A stretch of 64,000 bases of DNA from Coptis chinensis (taxonomy: Eukaryota; Streptophyta; Magnoliopsida; Ranunculales; Ranunculaceae): positions 99,313,001 through 99,377,000 of the forward strand of contig CM027379.1 of assembly GCA_015680905.1 (NCBI GenBank), given 5' to 3'. Each line of letters opens with the position of its first letter. Position 1 is the stretch's first letter. The notes beneath the pieces are model-generated. The model ran no database searches and was not told the DNA's origin. It was given only the letters and a program-made list of their open reading frames with translations. Of the stretch, positions 1 to 10,745 are shown one piece after another. The position numbers were made by a program, and so were the translations under genes.

Positions 1-26
1 AAGGCGAAGCTACTTCTATATATGGA

Positions 27-758
27 GTGAAGGAGACCCTCGAGTCCTTCTCTGCTCCACGGGGACTCAAGCTCAATATAAGTAAAACTACCCTTCTCAC
101 TGGTAGTATAAGCCCCTCTTCAAGTACTACTTTGGCAGGAATCTTGGGTGTGAAGCTAGTCACTCCCCCAATCAAGTATCTGGGGTTACCTTTAACAGCA
201 TCTAGGTTAGGTGTACAAGATTGTTTGCCATTAGTAGAGATGATTACAACAAGAATTTCAAACTGGAAGAACATTTTCTTGACTCTTGCAGGAAGGCTAC
301 AACTGATACACTCAGTACTAACATCATTTCATAACTACTGGGCAAAGACATTCATCTTGCCTATGGGGGTCATGGACAAGGTGTCCAAGATTACTAATAG
401 GTTCCTGTGGGCTGGTCCTTCTATGGAGAAAAAGATACACAAAGCAAGCCATAGTACTATAAGATACAGTAAGAGTGAAGGAGGACTGAATATAGTGGAT
501 CCTAAAGTGTGGAATGTGGCAGCATATTGTGGTCTGATTTATAAGATTGCAAGTAAAGATGAAACTCTGTGGGTCAAGTGGATGTGGGAGTACCAGGTGA
601 GAGGCAAAGAGTTCTGGACAATGAAAATTCCTTCAGATTGTTCTTGGGTGTGGAGATCAATTCTCAAGCACAGGAAAGAAGCTGTCAAGTTCATTAAGTA
701 TGTGATAGTAAATGGTGAGACTACAAGCCTTTGGCACCAACCTTGGTGTTCAAAGTAG
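27..758 (+). pseudogene. LINE-A reverse transcriptase, C-terminal portion
   Basis: This 243-codon open stretch matches the part of plant L1 RT after the active site: KTTLL, YLGLPL, the W-K connector, GRLQLIHSVL, the FLW motif, EGGL and the S-W-x-WRSIL segment. The domain copies element RNA at a nicked target site. It has no start codon of its own, because the frame is an internal slice of pol that stops at a TAG. The matching region of LINE-B (15475 onward) shows the FADD motif just upstream, which this copy has lost to the window edge. Confidence 0.85.
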
Positions 759-2050
759 CTATTGTTAATGAATCCAGAAGCTAAGAGGTTGCTACAATTG
801 CTTGATGAAGCAAAAGTGTCCGAACTGATCAGTGATAGGCAATGGAATAGTAGAGTACATGATCTTCCAAATGGAGAGCTCAAGAATGCTATTTTGGGTA
901 CAGAGATACAGGACATGCTGGAACAAGACTTCATAGTGTGGACAGAAACTCCTACAGGACAATTCTCTACAAAATCTGCATACATGACACTCAAGAAAAT
1001 CAGAGAAAAAGTTAAGTGGTATCGACTTGTTTGGGGGAAACTTACAAATCCCAAAGCACTCCTTTATAGCATGGCAACTGTTTTAGTGGCAGCCCTCTCC
1101 ACTCGATAGGCTTATAAAGAAAAATATTCTTCACCATTCACAATGTTGCCTATGCATGCAGGAAAGGGAGAACTCTCACCACCTATTCTTTGATTGCGCA
1201 TACACTAAAGTAATATGGGATGAAATCAAAAGAAAGCTTGCCCTCAATCCAATGGTGATGGAATCAAATCAAGAGTGGTACTACATTATGAGAGAGACAA
1301 GAACAAACTCAACAGGAGCAGAGATCATTAGAGCTATGACATGTGCAACAATATACAACATTTGGAATGAGAGAAATAGCCACAGATTCAGAGGAAAGAA
1401 ACACCAAGCTAATCAGGTAGCTGGTGATGTGATGAAAAAAATGAAACTCTACCTACAACAAGTTCTCAAGAGTGTTACTGAAACAAACGAAACAAGAAGA
1501 ATGTTGGACTGCTTGGGTTTGCAACTTGGATGGACTCAACAAACTGTGACTCAATGTCAATGGCAGAAGCCTTTAACCACAATGCTCAACCTTGATGGTA
1601 CAATGCAACCACAAAGCACAGGATATGGAGGACTGATCAGAGACAAGGATGGTAACGTTCTGATGACATATAATGGGAGCTCTAACAAGAGGTCCATTCT
1701 ATTCCGTGAACTACTAGGCATTCGGAAGGACTAAGAGCAAAGAGATGATAGGCATAGACCGAATTGAGATAAATCCGCATTCACCGAGGGTCACATCATC
1801 AATGGAGCGAAACTAGTCCTTGGTTCTCAGAGAAATTTGTGTGCGCCATCGAAAAGGATGTCAAAGTTCCGGAAAGGTAGAGACAAGTCATATATTCAGA
1901 GAAACGAATCGAGCAGCTGACTTCCTTGCCAAGTCATGTAATATGAGTGATCAAACAATTATCTATAGTATAGGACCTTACCCTAAGCTCCTAAGTGAAA
2001 TATTAGCTGATGATGCTAATGGAGTTGTATACTACAGATATTGAAATAGT

Positions 2051-2074
2051 GCAGGTCGAGGCCTGCCTAACCTC
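2051..2074 (+). other. Conserved LINE 3' tail with stem-loop
   Basis: The block starting GCAGGTCGAGGCCTGC can fold as GCAGG/CCTGC and is followed by CTAACCTC, then the poly-A. LINE-B carries the near-identical block at 17587-17609. A shared 3' UTR hairpin is the kind of feature an L1 RT may use to recognise its own RNA; that role is inferred. Confidence 0.5.
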
Positions 2075-2097
2075 TAACTGATTAAAAAAAAAAAAAA

Positions 2098-2472
2098 GTT
2101 TAAATAGTACGTATATATTGATGTACCAAACTAACCCATCCATAACATTTTGTAAATACTTTAACTTGTAAATTTTCTTTAATCAATCTATCTATGTATT
2201 CCCTTTTGTCTTGCAAAATGGAGTATAATTGTTATGAAGCTCTAAATAAATCTCGAGTTTATGAATAAATTGTTGTATACATTGATGCCTTCACTTTATT
2301 GATTTTTGTTTGTTCACTTACATAATAGGAAATTTTTAGAATTAAGAAAATGTCACACGGTTGGGGGCGGCTTACTCCTTGAGGCTTACGCGTCGCGTCA
2401 TGAGCTGGTTAAATGCTTCACCCCGTGCTTTGAAACGTTGCTAGGTACTGCTACAAATGGTCTCGGTAAGAT
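2098..2472. other. Intergenic, no gene seen
   Basis: AT-rich spacer between the LINE tail and the NPP fragment. A locally GC-richer patch at about 2355-2440 (around TTACGCGTCGCGTCATGAG) stands out from its surroundings but matches nothing I recognise. Confidence 0.5.
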
Positions 2473-2765
2473 TTGGTCCAGCACGGTGACCCTCTGGACC
2501 CTGAAAATTTACGTTTACCAGGAAGATCCTCAACTCAAAGTTTTCTAAACAGTATCCAAGCCCTCTTCATATGGAACTTTAATTTACGATTGTAAGTTGT
2601 AACACGGACAAGATTTTGGAGGACAAATCCATGATCGTTTCTTTACCTCATAACCGGGCCAAGAGTAGGTAGCAGCATTCAATACATGCTTGACCACAGT
2701 TTACTATATAGGGGTTCACACCAATGAGGTTCATGACCACGCTGCTTAGTGGAATTTTACCAGTG
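2473..2765 (-). pseudogene. NPP gene fragment (decayed partial copy)
   Basis: This stretch is a degraded copy of the interior of the adjacent NPP gene. It aligns by eye with plus-strand 3679-3975, covering roughly residues 120-222 of the intact protein, including the DPDSxGH metal-site region (GGTCCAGCACGGTGACC here, GGTCCAACACGGTGACC there) and the tryptophan-rich W-F-P-G-S-E segment. Internal gaps and shifts make it non-coding. It lies 230 bp downstream of the intact gene on the same strand, as expected for the remnant of a tandem array. Confidence 0.8.
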
Positions 2766-2995
2766 TCCAGTACTTTGGGTCATAAAGCAGCTTCGTTTCT
2801 AAGTTGTGCATGAATCATGAAGATAATGAAATGAGGAATGTTCGTTTGACAAGAAACCCTCAGTTTAGGTTCAGAAAATGCATCTACTATAACACGAGGA
2901 AATGCCTTAACAAAGTGAAGCAGGTGATACATGTTAATGAGAAAAATATCCAGCTGATATTATACAAGAACAGATCTTCCACTACAGCACTTCAA

Positions 2996-4339
2996 CTAGA
3001 CCACAACAGAACCTTCATTATCATACCCATTTGGCAAGAGAACAGAGTTTGCAAACGAAGCCGTGCCATTGTTTGAAGCACCCTGTATATTCAGAACAGA
3101 GGTAACCATATTGTAGATCTGAACATTCTCAAAAGAGGGAACCTTCCGGCCCCTTGCAAACTGAGGTCCATGGCCAATAAAGATAGTCCTCATAGAGAAG
3201 TAAGCATTATCATAACCATGAGCTCCCGCGCAAGTTCTCTGGTTCAAATTCCTCTGCTCCACCATAAACCCTTCATCGAGCAGTCCTATGATTGGAGATA
3301 TGCGGTAATTGGCAGAATAGTGAAGTCTAGCAGGGAAGTCCTCCTTGAGAAACATTTTCAAATTCTTTCCGTTTCGAACAGTGCTTGAGTTTAGTCCTTC
3401 TGTCATATTCTTTACAACTTCAGGTGGAGAGACGCCAGCAGGAGGTCGAATTGCGAGCAATGGATAATAAGACTGAACCCACGACTCCGGAATTTGGACC
3501 CATGGAACCAAATCTTCAAGATAGAGGGACTTTCCGTCACATGTACCAGCCATGCCATGATCACCAACCATAATGATAGTAACATCATCGAACACTCCTC
3601 TCTTTTCGAGCCCTGCTATCAACTTCCCAATAATTCTATCAATATTAGCTACTGCTTCAGTGATATGCGGATCATCAGGTCCAACACGGTGACCCTGACT
3701 GTCTGGATCCTCAAAATATACGTTTATAAACGAAGGAATCTCGTTACTAGGAAGATCAAAATATCCTAATACAGTATCGACGCGCTCCTCAAATGGAACA
3801 GAAGCATTATAAGGAGGACAAAATTTTGGAGGACAGTTCCATGATCCTTTCTTTACCTCAGAACCGGGCCAGAAGTAGGTAGCTGCACTCAATCCATTCT
3901 TGACCACAGTTTGCCACAGTGGTTCGCCTAACCACCAATGTGGTTCATGACTTCGTGTAGTGAAAGTCTCGCCGCTATTTGGGTCGGTAAACCAGTTGGC
4001 AATTATGCCATGGTAATCTGGATAAAGACCGGTGACAATGGCATAATGGTTTGGGAATGTTAAAGTAGGGAAAACTGGGATCAAACCGGTCTCAGCTTCA
4101 GTTCCATTTCTGATCAATCGGTGGATATTGGGTGTGGGTGTCTTGAATTGGTACCCGAATCGAAACCCATCTGAGGATATCAATATTACAACTGGTCGCT
4201 TAAGCTTGACGAGTGGACGAGCAACATTTTCGACAGAATAGGAACCAAAAACAATTGGTGCTGCCGCTAAGGAGATACCTATGAGAACAAATAGAAGTTC
4301 ACTTAGTGAAGCGAAGGATTTTACAGATGTTCTTGCCAT
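2996..4339 (-). CDS. Nucleotide pyrophosphatase/phosphodiesterase (plant ENPP family)
   Basis: A 447-residue single-exon protein, full length for plant NPPs. Residues 12-32 form a hydrophobic signal or signal-anchor segment, followed by the alkaline-phosphatase-fold catalytic domain. Visible active-site residues are D57 in SSDGFRFGY, the nucleophile T94 in PTLTFPNHY, D213 and H217 in DPDSQGHRVGP, D260 and H261 in GDHGM, and H374 in GAHGYDN. This is the two-metal set that hydrolyses nucleotide phosphodiester and pyrophosphate bonds, probably in the secretory path or outside the cell. NGT and NMT/NSS sequons suggest glycosylation. The ATG at 4339 precedes the signal directly. A broken copy lies downstream, and another split copy at 13216 and 57507. 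No damage is visible, so this is the likely functional member. Confidence 0.93.
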   Translation of the reverse strand: MARTSVKSFASLSELLFVLIGISLAAAPIVFGSYSVENVARPLVKLKRPVVILISSDGFRFGYQFKTPTPNIHRLIRNGTEAETGLIPVFPTLTFPNHYAIVTGLYPDYHGIIANWFTDPNSGETFTTRSHEPHWWLGEPLWQTVVKNGLSAATYFWPGSEVKKGSWNCPPKFCPPYNASVPFEERVDTVLGYFDLPSNEIPSFINVYFEDPDSQGHRVGPDDPHITEAVANIDRIIGKLIAGLEKRGVFDDVTIIMVGDHGMAGTCDGKSLYLEDLVPWVQIPESWVQSYYPLLAIRPPAGVSPPEVVKNMTEGLNSSTVRNGKNLKMFLKEDFPARLHYSANYRISPIIGLLDEGFMVEQRNLNQRTCAGAHGYDNAYFSMRTIFIGHGPQFARGRKVPSFENVQIYNMVTSVLNIQGASNNGTASFANSVLLPNGYDNEGSVVV

Positions 4340-4506
4340 GACTGCTTTGATAGCTTAAGGGCAAATTTTCGACCCTTTAATAGAGAAGAAGAAACATTAA
4401 AATAATGTTCCTCTCAATAGTTGGTAGCAGCCGGATCTCCAAGTGGGTATAAGCCTAAGACGCCTAACAAGAACCACGAGAAATGAAGGGGAAAAGAACC
4501 GTTTGG

Positions 4507-4516
4507 GATATATATG
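4507..4516 (-). promoter_or_regulatory. Possible TATA box of the NPP gene
   Basis: CATATATATC on the minus strand lies about 170 bp upstream of the NPP ATG. Position and sequence fit a plant TATA box, but the region is generally AT-rich, so this is a weak call. Confidence 0.3.
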
Positions 4517-4734
4517 AAAAGGATAAAAAAAAGTGAATGGAGACAGTGGGTATAAGCCTAACAAGAACCAACGAACACCAATTTTTTCTTGCTCTTTATT
4601 CGTTCTATATGAATGTTTTCATCAATCATTGTCCTTCTATATTACTCATTTTCCACATTTTTCACTTTTCTCTTGTATATTGTATATTTTTGTACTAGAA
4701 TAGGGCTATTGCTACAAGCCTGTTAACCAATGCC

Positions 4735-5130
4735 CAAAATATCGATATCAATAAATATATCGGTGTATCCAAAAACCGATATATACTCAAAAACCGATAT
4801 ATATTGGATATATCCATTTTTTTTGTGAATAGTCCAAACTATTTAAAATATCAAAAATATCAAATATATCAAAAATATAATATCGAAAATATATTGAAAA
4901 TATCAGATTTATATTAAAAAATAGTAAAAAAGTCAATCGATATATATCATAAATATCAGATATATCGATTATATTGGCGATATAAAGTTTTATATTGGAA
5001 ACTCCGATATATATTGAGAAAAAAAGAATTCTATATTCGGTAGATATATGTCAAAAATATCGATATCGGTATACCAAAATACCAATATATATCGACAATA
5101 TATTAGATATATCTGCGATATTTTGATCCA
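4735..5130. repeat. AT-rich degenerate repeat built on CGATAT / ATATATCGG words
   Basis: About 400 bp is made of overlapping variants of CGATATA, AAATATCAAAAATATC and ACCGATATATA. Many are self-complementary (CCGATATATCGG type), so both strands look alike. It lies between the NPP promoter and the LINE relic. No coding potential or clean unit length is visible. It could be a low-complexity satellite seed or the inside of an old palindromic transposon. Confidence 0.6.
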
Positions 5131-5489
5131 TGCTGTTAACTGCATTTAGTAGGACTGTGAATCGGATATCGAATATCTTTATTCCGTATGAGTACCTTAG
5201 TGGCACCTATGCCCAATAATGAGAAGATTGGTCAGACTAAGGATGGAATGATGGATGCACAACCAAGAGTGCCCACAAGCTGACAAAAGAAAGGAAGAAC
5301 GATAACTTTAAAAGCATAAACTACTGAAGGAAACTCAATTCCGGAAAAAAAAAATCCAACGCCACCTTTTTTATCATAAAAGGAATGTATTTGGCCGGTG
5401 TGAAACAAATGATAGTGGTGATTGTTACAAGATTACAACTATTAAATTGAGGAAGATGTTCAAAGTTCAAACTGAGTACATTGCCAGGA
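5131..5489. other. Intergenic, nothing recognised
   Basis: Unique-looking AT-rich spacer without open frames or repeats that I can support. Confidence 0.4.
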
Positions 5490-6330
5490 GGGCATCAGCA
5501 ACTAAGTGCAGGAGATATAGCCCACAATATTGTATCGTCACTATACCAGCTGTGAAGCAAATCGACCACCTCTTTTGACCAAAAAATCAGCTCCTGCAAG
5601 TGAACTCCTCTTTTGTCCAGTGTACATTCCATGTCATACGCAAGCCTTAATCGCCATGAATATCTTCTCCAAGTTATGGGCAAGTTTTGTTAATATCCTC
5701 ATTATGCAACTTCAAATTGATCCAACACACACACCATAACGATTACATTCACAAACCAGTTTCACAGAGCTAGTTGACAGTGTTATGACATGCCTTGAGG
5801 TAGATTGTCATAACAAACGCACATCTTGCAAAGAACCTGCTCGACAAATGCACATCTTGCAAAGAGGTAGATTGTTTCTTCCTCCTGTCCACACAATACA
5901 CATCTGTTTGGTATGCTCCATCCCCTAATCTGCAAGCTATCGCCATATCAATTCTCACCAAGAACATACCTGATAGGGAAAAAAAAATATAGCCTTATTG
6001 GTGCGTTCCCTACAGTCTTGTAAGGCAATGTGATGTGTGTAGCATTAACCATTAGGTTACCTCCACTATTCTCGGATAAAAAAGACTTCACATAAGAGAA
6101 ACCCTTCGTGTTCCACTTCCATTGCCCTCATATTCACTATTCCCTCTTTTTATTGTCAAATGGTACCCGATCGTCAACCAAATTCTTCCACCTCCCAATA
6201 TTGGCGGTCTCTTGTGTGAAGATTCCCCGCAGCTCCATTTCCCCAAGACAAAGTAAGTCGCTGATGTCTGATCATGCCATTATACCAATTCTCTTCCACC
6301 ACTAGTTTTCGCGATACATGTAGTCACCGA
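5490..6330 (-). mobile_element. Antisense LINE relic (zf-RVT and flanks)
   Basis: On the minus strand near 5830-5950 one frame reads RGWSIPNRCVLCGQEEET followed by IYLFARC. This is the zinc-binding domain that follows reverse transcriptase in plant LINEs (CxLC, then E-E-x-x-x-LF-x-C). Flanking minus-strand frames at 6100-6330 and 5495-5740 give short LINE-like tryptophan-rich pieces. The relic is heavily broken, with no RT core or RNase H left. It appears unrelated in detail to the LINE at 1-2097 and is much older. Confidence 0.55.
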
Positions 6331-6550
6331 GCATAATACAATTCAAACGAGATAAGAAACACCTTTAAGAAGTCGGTTCAAGTACTCTTCCCTTAAAAAG
6401 GTTCGAAAAATCAGTGTCATAGTCATAGAATCATGTGCGTAGGTATTTAACTAAAGTCGAATGGAAATTCGTGCATCTTTCATTAACTTAAAAAAAATGC
6501 ATTCTAGAATTACTCACTCTCATCCATCCTCACGCCCAACAACAAATTCT

Positions 6551-7723
6551 TCAAGTACTTACTTTACTTTGGTACAATTTCAAAAGTTCTGGCACCTCAT
6601 TTTGATATCTGATGACAAACCTCTCCAAGAATGCATTTTCGACTAGTTTTAATGCTCTACCCACGCTATTCTTTCTTATTAAGCCCTTTGAAAGAAGAAT
6701 TTGAAGAACAAAGCTTCTAGGAACAATTCTCTTTTCCATGCTTAGTAATAAAACAGTTGCATATTTGGAAATATCATCACGGCTCCAATTCAAATTATTC
6801 ATAAAGAAATCCAGTGCTGTGCTAATCTTCTTCAACGAAGCACCCATAATGAAGGGTTGCTTGTTGAACACAGCGAGAACCTCATCTTCTGACCAGCCAA
6901 AACTCTTATAAACTTCCATTTTCGCATCCCAAATAGGCTTTTTTATCCCAGAAAGCACAATGAATCCACTAATGAACACCGTACTTGTAGGACTAAAACC
7001 CATTTTCTCGAGTTCTAACACGACTTCACTAATCTTGTTGGGATCAACACATAGAGTTCGAGGATTATAAATCATCAATTTGGAGATGTTGGATTTGGGC
7101 ATACCATGAGCTAGTAGCATTGCTATGTTTGGCCCCATTCGTTGTTGTACACCTCTGGGCCACTTTAAACGGTTAAGAATGATGGCGACGTCACTGTCTG
7201 TTGTGGCAAAGCTTTTAAGGAAGTTGATGGTAGGGATGATGGACTTCTCTACGCTTGCCATAAATAAATCGTTGTGCTTAGATACGATTTCACTAAGATT
7301 GGTTCCCGCAATGCCAATGCTTTTGAAATATTCAAGCTTGGGTCTTAACGTTTTATGAGGAGAGGATAGGAGATATGGAGGGTGGGTTGCAATGATTTTT
7401 GAGATGTGGGCATCAGTGAAACCATGGGACTTGAAGAGGGACAGAACTGAGTCAGGTTTAGTCGTTGTTGATTCCTTGAGAACAAATTTTTTGGAAGCTT
7501 TAAGAGCTGATTCTGGGGTTAACCCACATGAGTTTATAAGGTAGTTTACTGTGAAATCTGGGTTTGAGATTATGGAACTTTGAGTAGAGATGAATCTAAC
7601 GAGTAGAGGCTGGTTTTGAATAAGTAAATAATCATGAATTTGGGATGCGGCGCTGATTCTTGAATTTTGAACAGTTTGGAATCTATTGAGTAATGAAATT
7701 CTGTAAACAATTTGATGGGGCAT
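6551..7723 (-). CDS. mTERF domain protein (plant mitochondrial transcription termination factor family)
   Basis: A 390-residue intronless protein starting at the ATG at 7723 (MPHQIVYRIS). The frame stays open 75 bp further upstream but offers only a GTG at 7798, so I chose the ATG. The first 45 residues are rich in R, S and Q and low in acids, as in a mitochondrial presequence. From about residue 55 there is an array of mTERF motifs: degenerate 30-residue helical repeats with L-x3-G and P-x-L spacing, for example GLTPESALKASKKF, SHGFTDAHISKII, MGFSPTSTVFISG and FGWSEDEVLAVFNKQP. Such proteins bind organellar nucleic acid and act in transcription, splicing or ribosome assembly. Plants carry large clusters of this intronless subtype; the exact target cannot be told from sequence. 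A transposon end lies about 150 bp upstream. Confidence 0.92.
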   Translation of the reverse strand: MPHQIVYRISLLNRFQTVQNSRISAASQIHDYLLIQNQPLLVRFISTQSSIISNPDFTVNYLINSCGLTPESALKASKKFVLKESTTTKPDSVLSLFKSHGFTDAHISKIIATHPPYLLSSPHKTLRPKLEYFKSIGIAGTNLSEIVSKHNDLFMASVEKSIIPTINFLKSFATTDSDVAIILNRLKWPRGVQQRMGPNIAMLLAHGMPKSNISKLMIYNPRTLCVDPNKISEVVLELEKMGFSPTSTVFISGFIVLSGIKKPIWDAKMEVYKSFGWSEDEVLAVFNKQPFIMGASLKKISTALDFFMNNLNWSRDDISKYATVLLLSMEKRIVPRSFVLQILLSKGLIRKNSVGRALKLVENAFLERFVIRYQNEVPELLKLYQSKVST

Positions 7724-8339
7724 TGTCCAAAAAAATAAATAAAACAATTTGTAGGAACTTACAGAGAGATTGAGGTCGCCCGTCAAGGTCGAGTTCACAA
7801 AAAAAAACGGCCACTTCTTTTAGGGAAAATAAATGGTGTGAAAAACTGAAAAGAAGGACAAACAGTGGATATTAGGGCAGGGATCGGGTCGGGTTCGGGT
7901 TGGCTATATCCGAATCCGAATAGTTTCGAATCCAAACACATTAAATCCGAAATTTAATATCCGAACCTGACCGACCCAATCGGATAACACTAAAAATTAA
8001 AAAAGGTACTTGTTACTGCCGAACCCCATATTGTGTTGGGCAGACCCCAAAAACTAAAACACTTATTACAAATGTGCCATTGGTCCCAAAAGTTGTTTTG
8101 TGTTGGGCAAACCCTAAACCAAAGTGAATTTGACTTTGTTGAACCTTTTTCACCCTTTTCTATTCTCTTCTTCCACCATAAAACCATAAACCCTTAAACC
8201 TTTTAAACCCTAACACTAAACACTAATAGAATAAACCCCATTTTTAAATGATGAAAAAAATGTAATGCATTATGACCCCATTCAAGAATATGCCCAACCC
8301 CATTTTTAGAACAAAGTGAAAAAAATGATGGATGATAAT

Positions 8340-8620
8340 ACATTTAATAAGAATAAGGTAAATCTAAATTAAACGTCAATTATGAATGTAGTAAATATGC
8401 ATGTAATAATTTCCATCTAGGAATTATTGATTCAAGAAAAAATTATACATGTAATAATTTGCATGTAGTAATTATGCAATAGAATTTTGCATGGAATTAT
8501 TGATGTGTAATTATACATGTAATAATTATGCATGTAAATTAAACGAAAGCGTAATTTCATGAATGTAGTAATTATGATCATGTAAAAATTATGCATCTAG
8601 ATTTAAATTTGGAAAACGAT
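8340..8620. repeat. AT-rich repeats of ATGTAATAATTATGC
   Basis: Inside the hAT-like element, the word CATGTAATAATT with its near-palindromic neighbour TGCATGTA recurs at least six times. Right of it (8640-8880, and again at about 9860) the phrase GAACTTGGCAAAAA recurs with GATTTGAACGGT. Confidence 0.6.
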
Positions 8621-9536
8621 TTGTCCGCTTTTTTGCGATTATACGATTTGGAAAAAAAATGCTTTAATGCACACCGTTGAATTTTGGCATGTCGCTTTCG
8701 ATTTTAAATTTGGAAAAACGACTTTTCATGTTTTTTTCCTCTTGACTTGGCCCCGAAAAATGGTGTGGCCATGTCATTTGAGATTTGAACTTGGCAAAAA
8801 ACGATTTCTATTTTTTTTGATTTGAACGGTGGGCCCCAAACGTGCCATTATTTGAACTTGGCAAAAGGTTTCTGTATTTTTTGAGATTTGATTATGCATG
8901 TGTGGCCATGTCGTTTTTATTCTCTAAAAAAATTATTAAAAAAACAGCAAAGTCATTTTTGGCATTGATCCCAGAGAAGTTAATGTTCCAAATGGAAGAG
9001 GTCATGCGGAGTAACCATTTTACCTCTTTTATCACAAAGTTAGATAGAATAACTTTGTTTCAAACATGATAGTTAAAGGAAATTTGGAAATTGTGTGAAA
9101 AGATACACCGAAGATATACCGTTGTCATACCTTCAAATCCGTACATTTTTTATATTTTTTGCAATTTATAAATTCAAAATGCCTCGGGCCTTCGAAAGAC
9201 TTGAATTTGAGGGGATAATGAATCCCAAAAATGGTCTCAATGATATGTCTTCAAGCCACGACCACCCTTAGATGGATGTGTTTGAACTCTCATTGACTAG
9301 TTATCCGCTTACGCAGGTTCTCCGTGCTCTTTCACTGCGAAGAAATTAACTATCTAACGATCGCATACGGGTGGAAAAAATGGTAAACCATATTTGAGAA
9401 ATGTACAATTTTGCTATAAATCATTTTTAGAACACCTTTTTCTTTATTGCTGTGGGCAACGGGTGATACAACTATTTTTGTAAACTAAATGGCTATTGAT
9501 TAGATGACTTCTTGCCTAAGTCGATCCGGACGATTT

Positions 9537-9539
9537 TTT

Positions 9540-9571
<32 letters not shown>
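9537..9571. repeat. Poly-T tract
   Basis: An almost pure run of T in the hAT-like element. It could be the reverse complement of a poly-A tail from a small retroposon, but no retroposon body is recognisable on its right side. Confidence 0.7.
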
Positions 9572-9572
<1 letters not shown>

Positions 9573-9957
9573 CGAGATATCAATGTCATCATTTCTCCAA
9601 CTCATCCTAATTGATTCTACATTTTTGTAATGCCTCACCTTATACCTCGCATTGATAGCTTTGTGTTTCTCCGTAAAGTTAGTAACTCTACATGACTACC
9701 AGCTTTAGCACAAAATTGAACACCCTTGATGATCCTTCATGCCTCCTTCCACCCACCATTACCTGAATTATGAGCTACTGATCCCATTGCAGTTGATCTT
9801 AACCATAGGTAGGTTTCTGTGGATGGTCTTACCCAAGTTCCATAATATTGTTGGTTATGACTGAACTTGGCAAAAAGATTTCTCTGTTTTTTTGGCATTT
9901 GAACGGTAATTGAAAAAAAGATCGAGCTTACCAATAGTAATTGAAAGGTAGCTAATT

Positions 9958-10066
9958 GGTGGGTTTGATCAGCTAATTGGTGGGTTTGATCTTGATTGAG
10001 ATCGAGCTTGATCGAGATCGTGGGTTTGATTTTGGTGAGAGAAATTTGATTTTGGTGAGAGAAATC
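9958..10066. repeat. Short tandem duplications
   Basis: AGCTAATTGGTGGGTTTGATC is present twice in succession, followed by two copies of a TTTGATTTTGGTGAGAGAAA unit. These are local slippage-type duplications inside the hAT-like element. Confidence 0.7.
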
Positions 10067-10499
10067 GCGAAGAGGGTTTGAAGGATAAAGGTGGTAGCCG
10101 GTTTTCCGGTTTCTTGAATATTTGGTTGGGGGGTGTACGAGTCCAAGTTGTGCCTAACAATGGGCGCACCGCCCAACTCGGTCCGCCAACACAAATTGAG
10201 TCCGGCAAGAATGGGACCCTTAAGAAAAAACCCAAAAATTATATCCGAACCCGACATACCCGAATGCGACCTGAATACATAAATGGATATAAAAATCGAC
10301 CCAAACCTAATGTATTCGGTAATCGGGTCAGATCGAATTCGGGTCTACTCGACCTGATTCTCTGCCCTAATAGATATTAACCAGGCTAATTTCCATGGGC
10401 CTGAATGGCTGATTCGTAGTCTCTCCGTTATTTAATAGGACAACTAATTGGGCTGAGAGCCCAACTTTTCAATTCTTTTGGCCCTAAGTCTATCTTAAT

Positions 10500-10745
10500 T
10501 TTAATTTTGAAGATTAACGAACGTCAGCAATGTTTTCTTATGTAATATAAATATATATTTTCATATGTAAAACACTATGTAAATTTACATTTTCATATGA
10601 AAATTAAAATTTTAAATTGACATCTATAAATTGAAATTTTTATAAGTAAATTTAAATTTTAATATATAAAAATACTATGTAAATTTAAATTTTCATATAT
10701 AAAAATACTATAATTTTATATTGTCATATGTAAATTTACATATGA
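10500..10745. repeat. AT-rich block of TTTACATTTTCATATG-type repeats
   Basis: Variants of AAATTTACATTTTCATATG and ATAAAAATACTATG recur about seven times, some inverted. No coding sequence. Confidence 0.6.

Larger units (their letters stand above)
1..2097 (+). mobile_element. LINE-A: plant L1-type LINE, 3' part, cut by window start
   Basis: The stretch encodes the end of a plant L1 pol: the reverse transcriptase region just after the catalytic FADD, the thumb, a zinc-binding zf-RVT segment near 1090-1230 (CCLC followed by HHLFFDC in shifting frames) and a C-terminal RNase H remnant near 1560-2040. It ends in 14 A residues (2084-2097), a LINE poly-A tail. Coding is broken by stops at about 756, 1107 and 1732 and by frame changes near 1100 and 1740. 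It belongs to the same family as the LINE at 14550-17620, with near-parallel residues throughout and the same 3' tail. The 5' part lies outside the window. Confidence 0.9.
7873..10369. mobile_element. Non-autonomous hAT-like DNA transposon, about 2.5 kb
   Basis: The left end TAGGGCAGGGATCGGGTCG and the right end, read on the minus strand as TAGGGCAGAGAATCAGGTCG, form an imperfect terminal inverted repeat of about 22 bp. GGGT/CCGAA-rich subterminal words continue inward on both sides. Flanking 8-mers GTGGATAT (7865-7872) and ATAGATAT (10370-10377) match at 6 of 8 positions, consistent with an aged hAT target duplication. No transposase is encoded. The inside holds low-complexity blocks and an unrecognised coding-like minus-strand stretch at about 9737-9934. 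Class assignment rests on TIR style and TSD length only. Confidence 0.65.

Noticed and set aside
2350-2440. GC-richer patch with TTACGCGTCGCGTCATGAG as organelle-derived DNA
   Set aside because: Too short, and no organellar gene is recognisable.
3170-3769. Plus-strand open frames opposite the NPP gene (and similar ones at 13375, 57589, 57701)
   Set aside because: They mirror the minus-strand NPP coding sequence and have no motifs of their own.
7724-7798. Longer mTERF start at 7798
   Set aside because: The first codon there is GTG. The first ATG in frame is at 7723 and begins a presequence-like N-terminus.
9537-9571. Poly-T as the tail of an antisense SINE or processed gene
   Set aside because: No RNA polymerase III boxes, gene body or target duplication could be found next to it.
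9737-9934. Minus-strand frame with GTWVRPSTETYLWLRS and HNSGNGGWKEA as a gene
   Set aside because: It reads like protein but is short, without a recognisable family or splice borders, and lies in a non-autonomous transposon. Noted only as a coding-like stretch.
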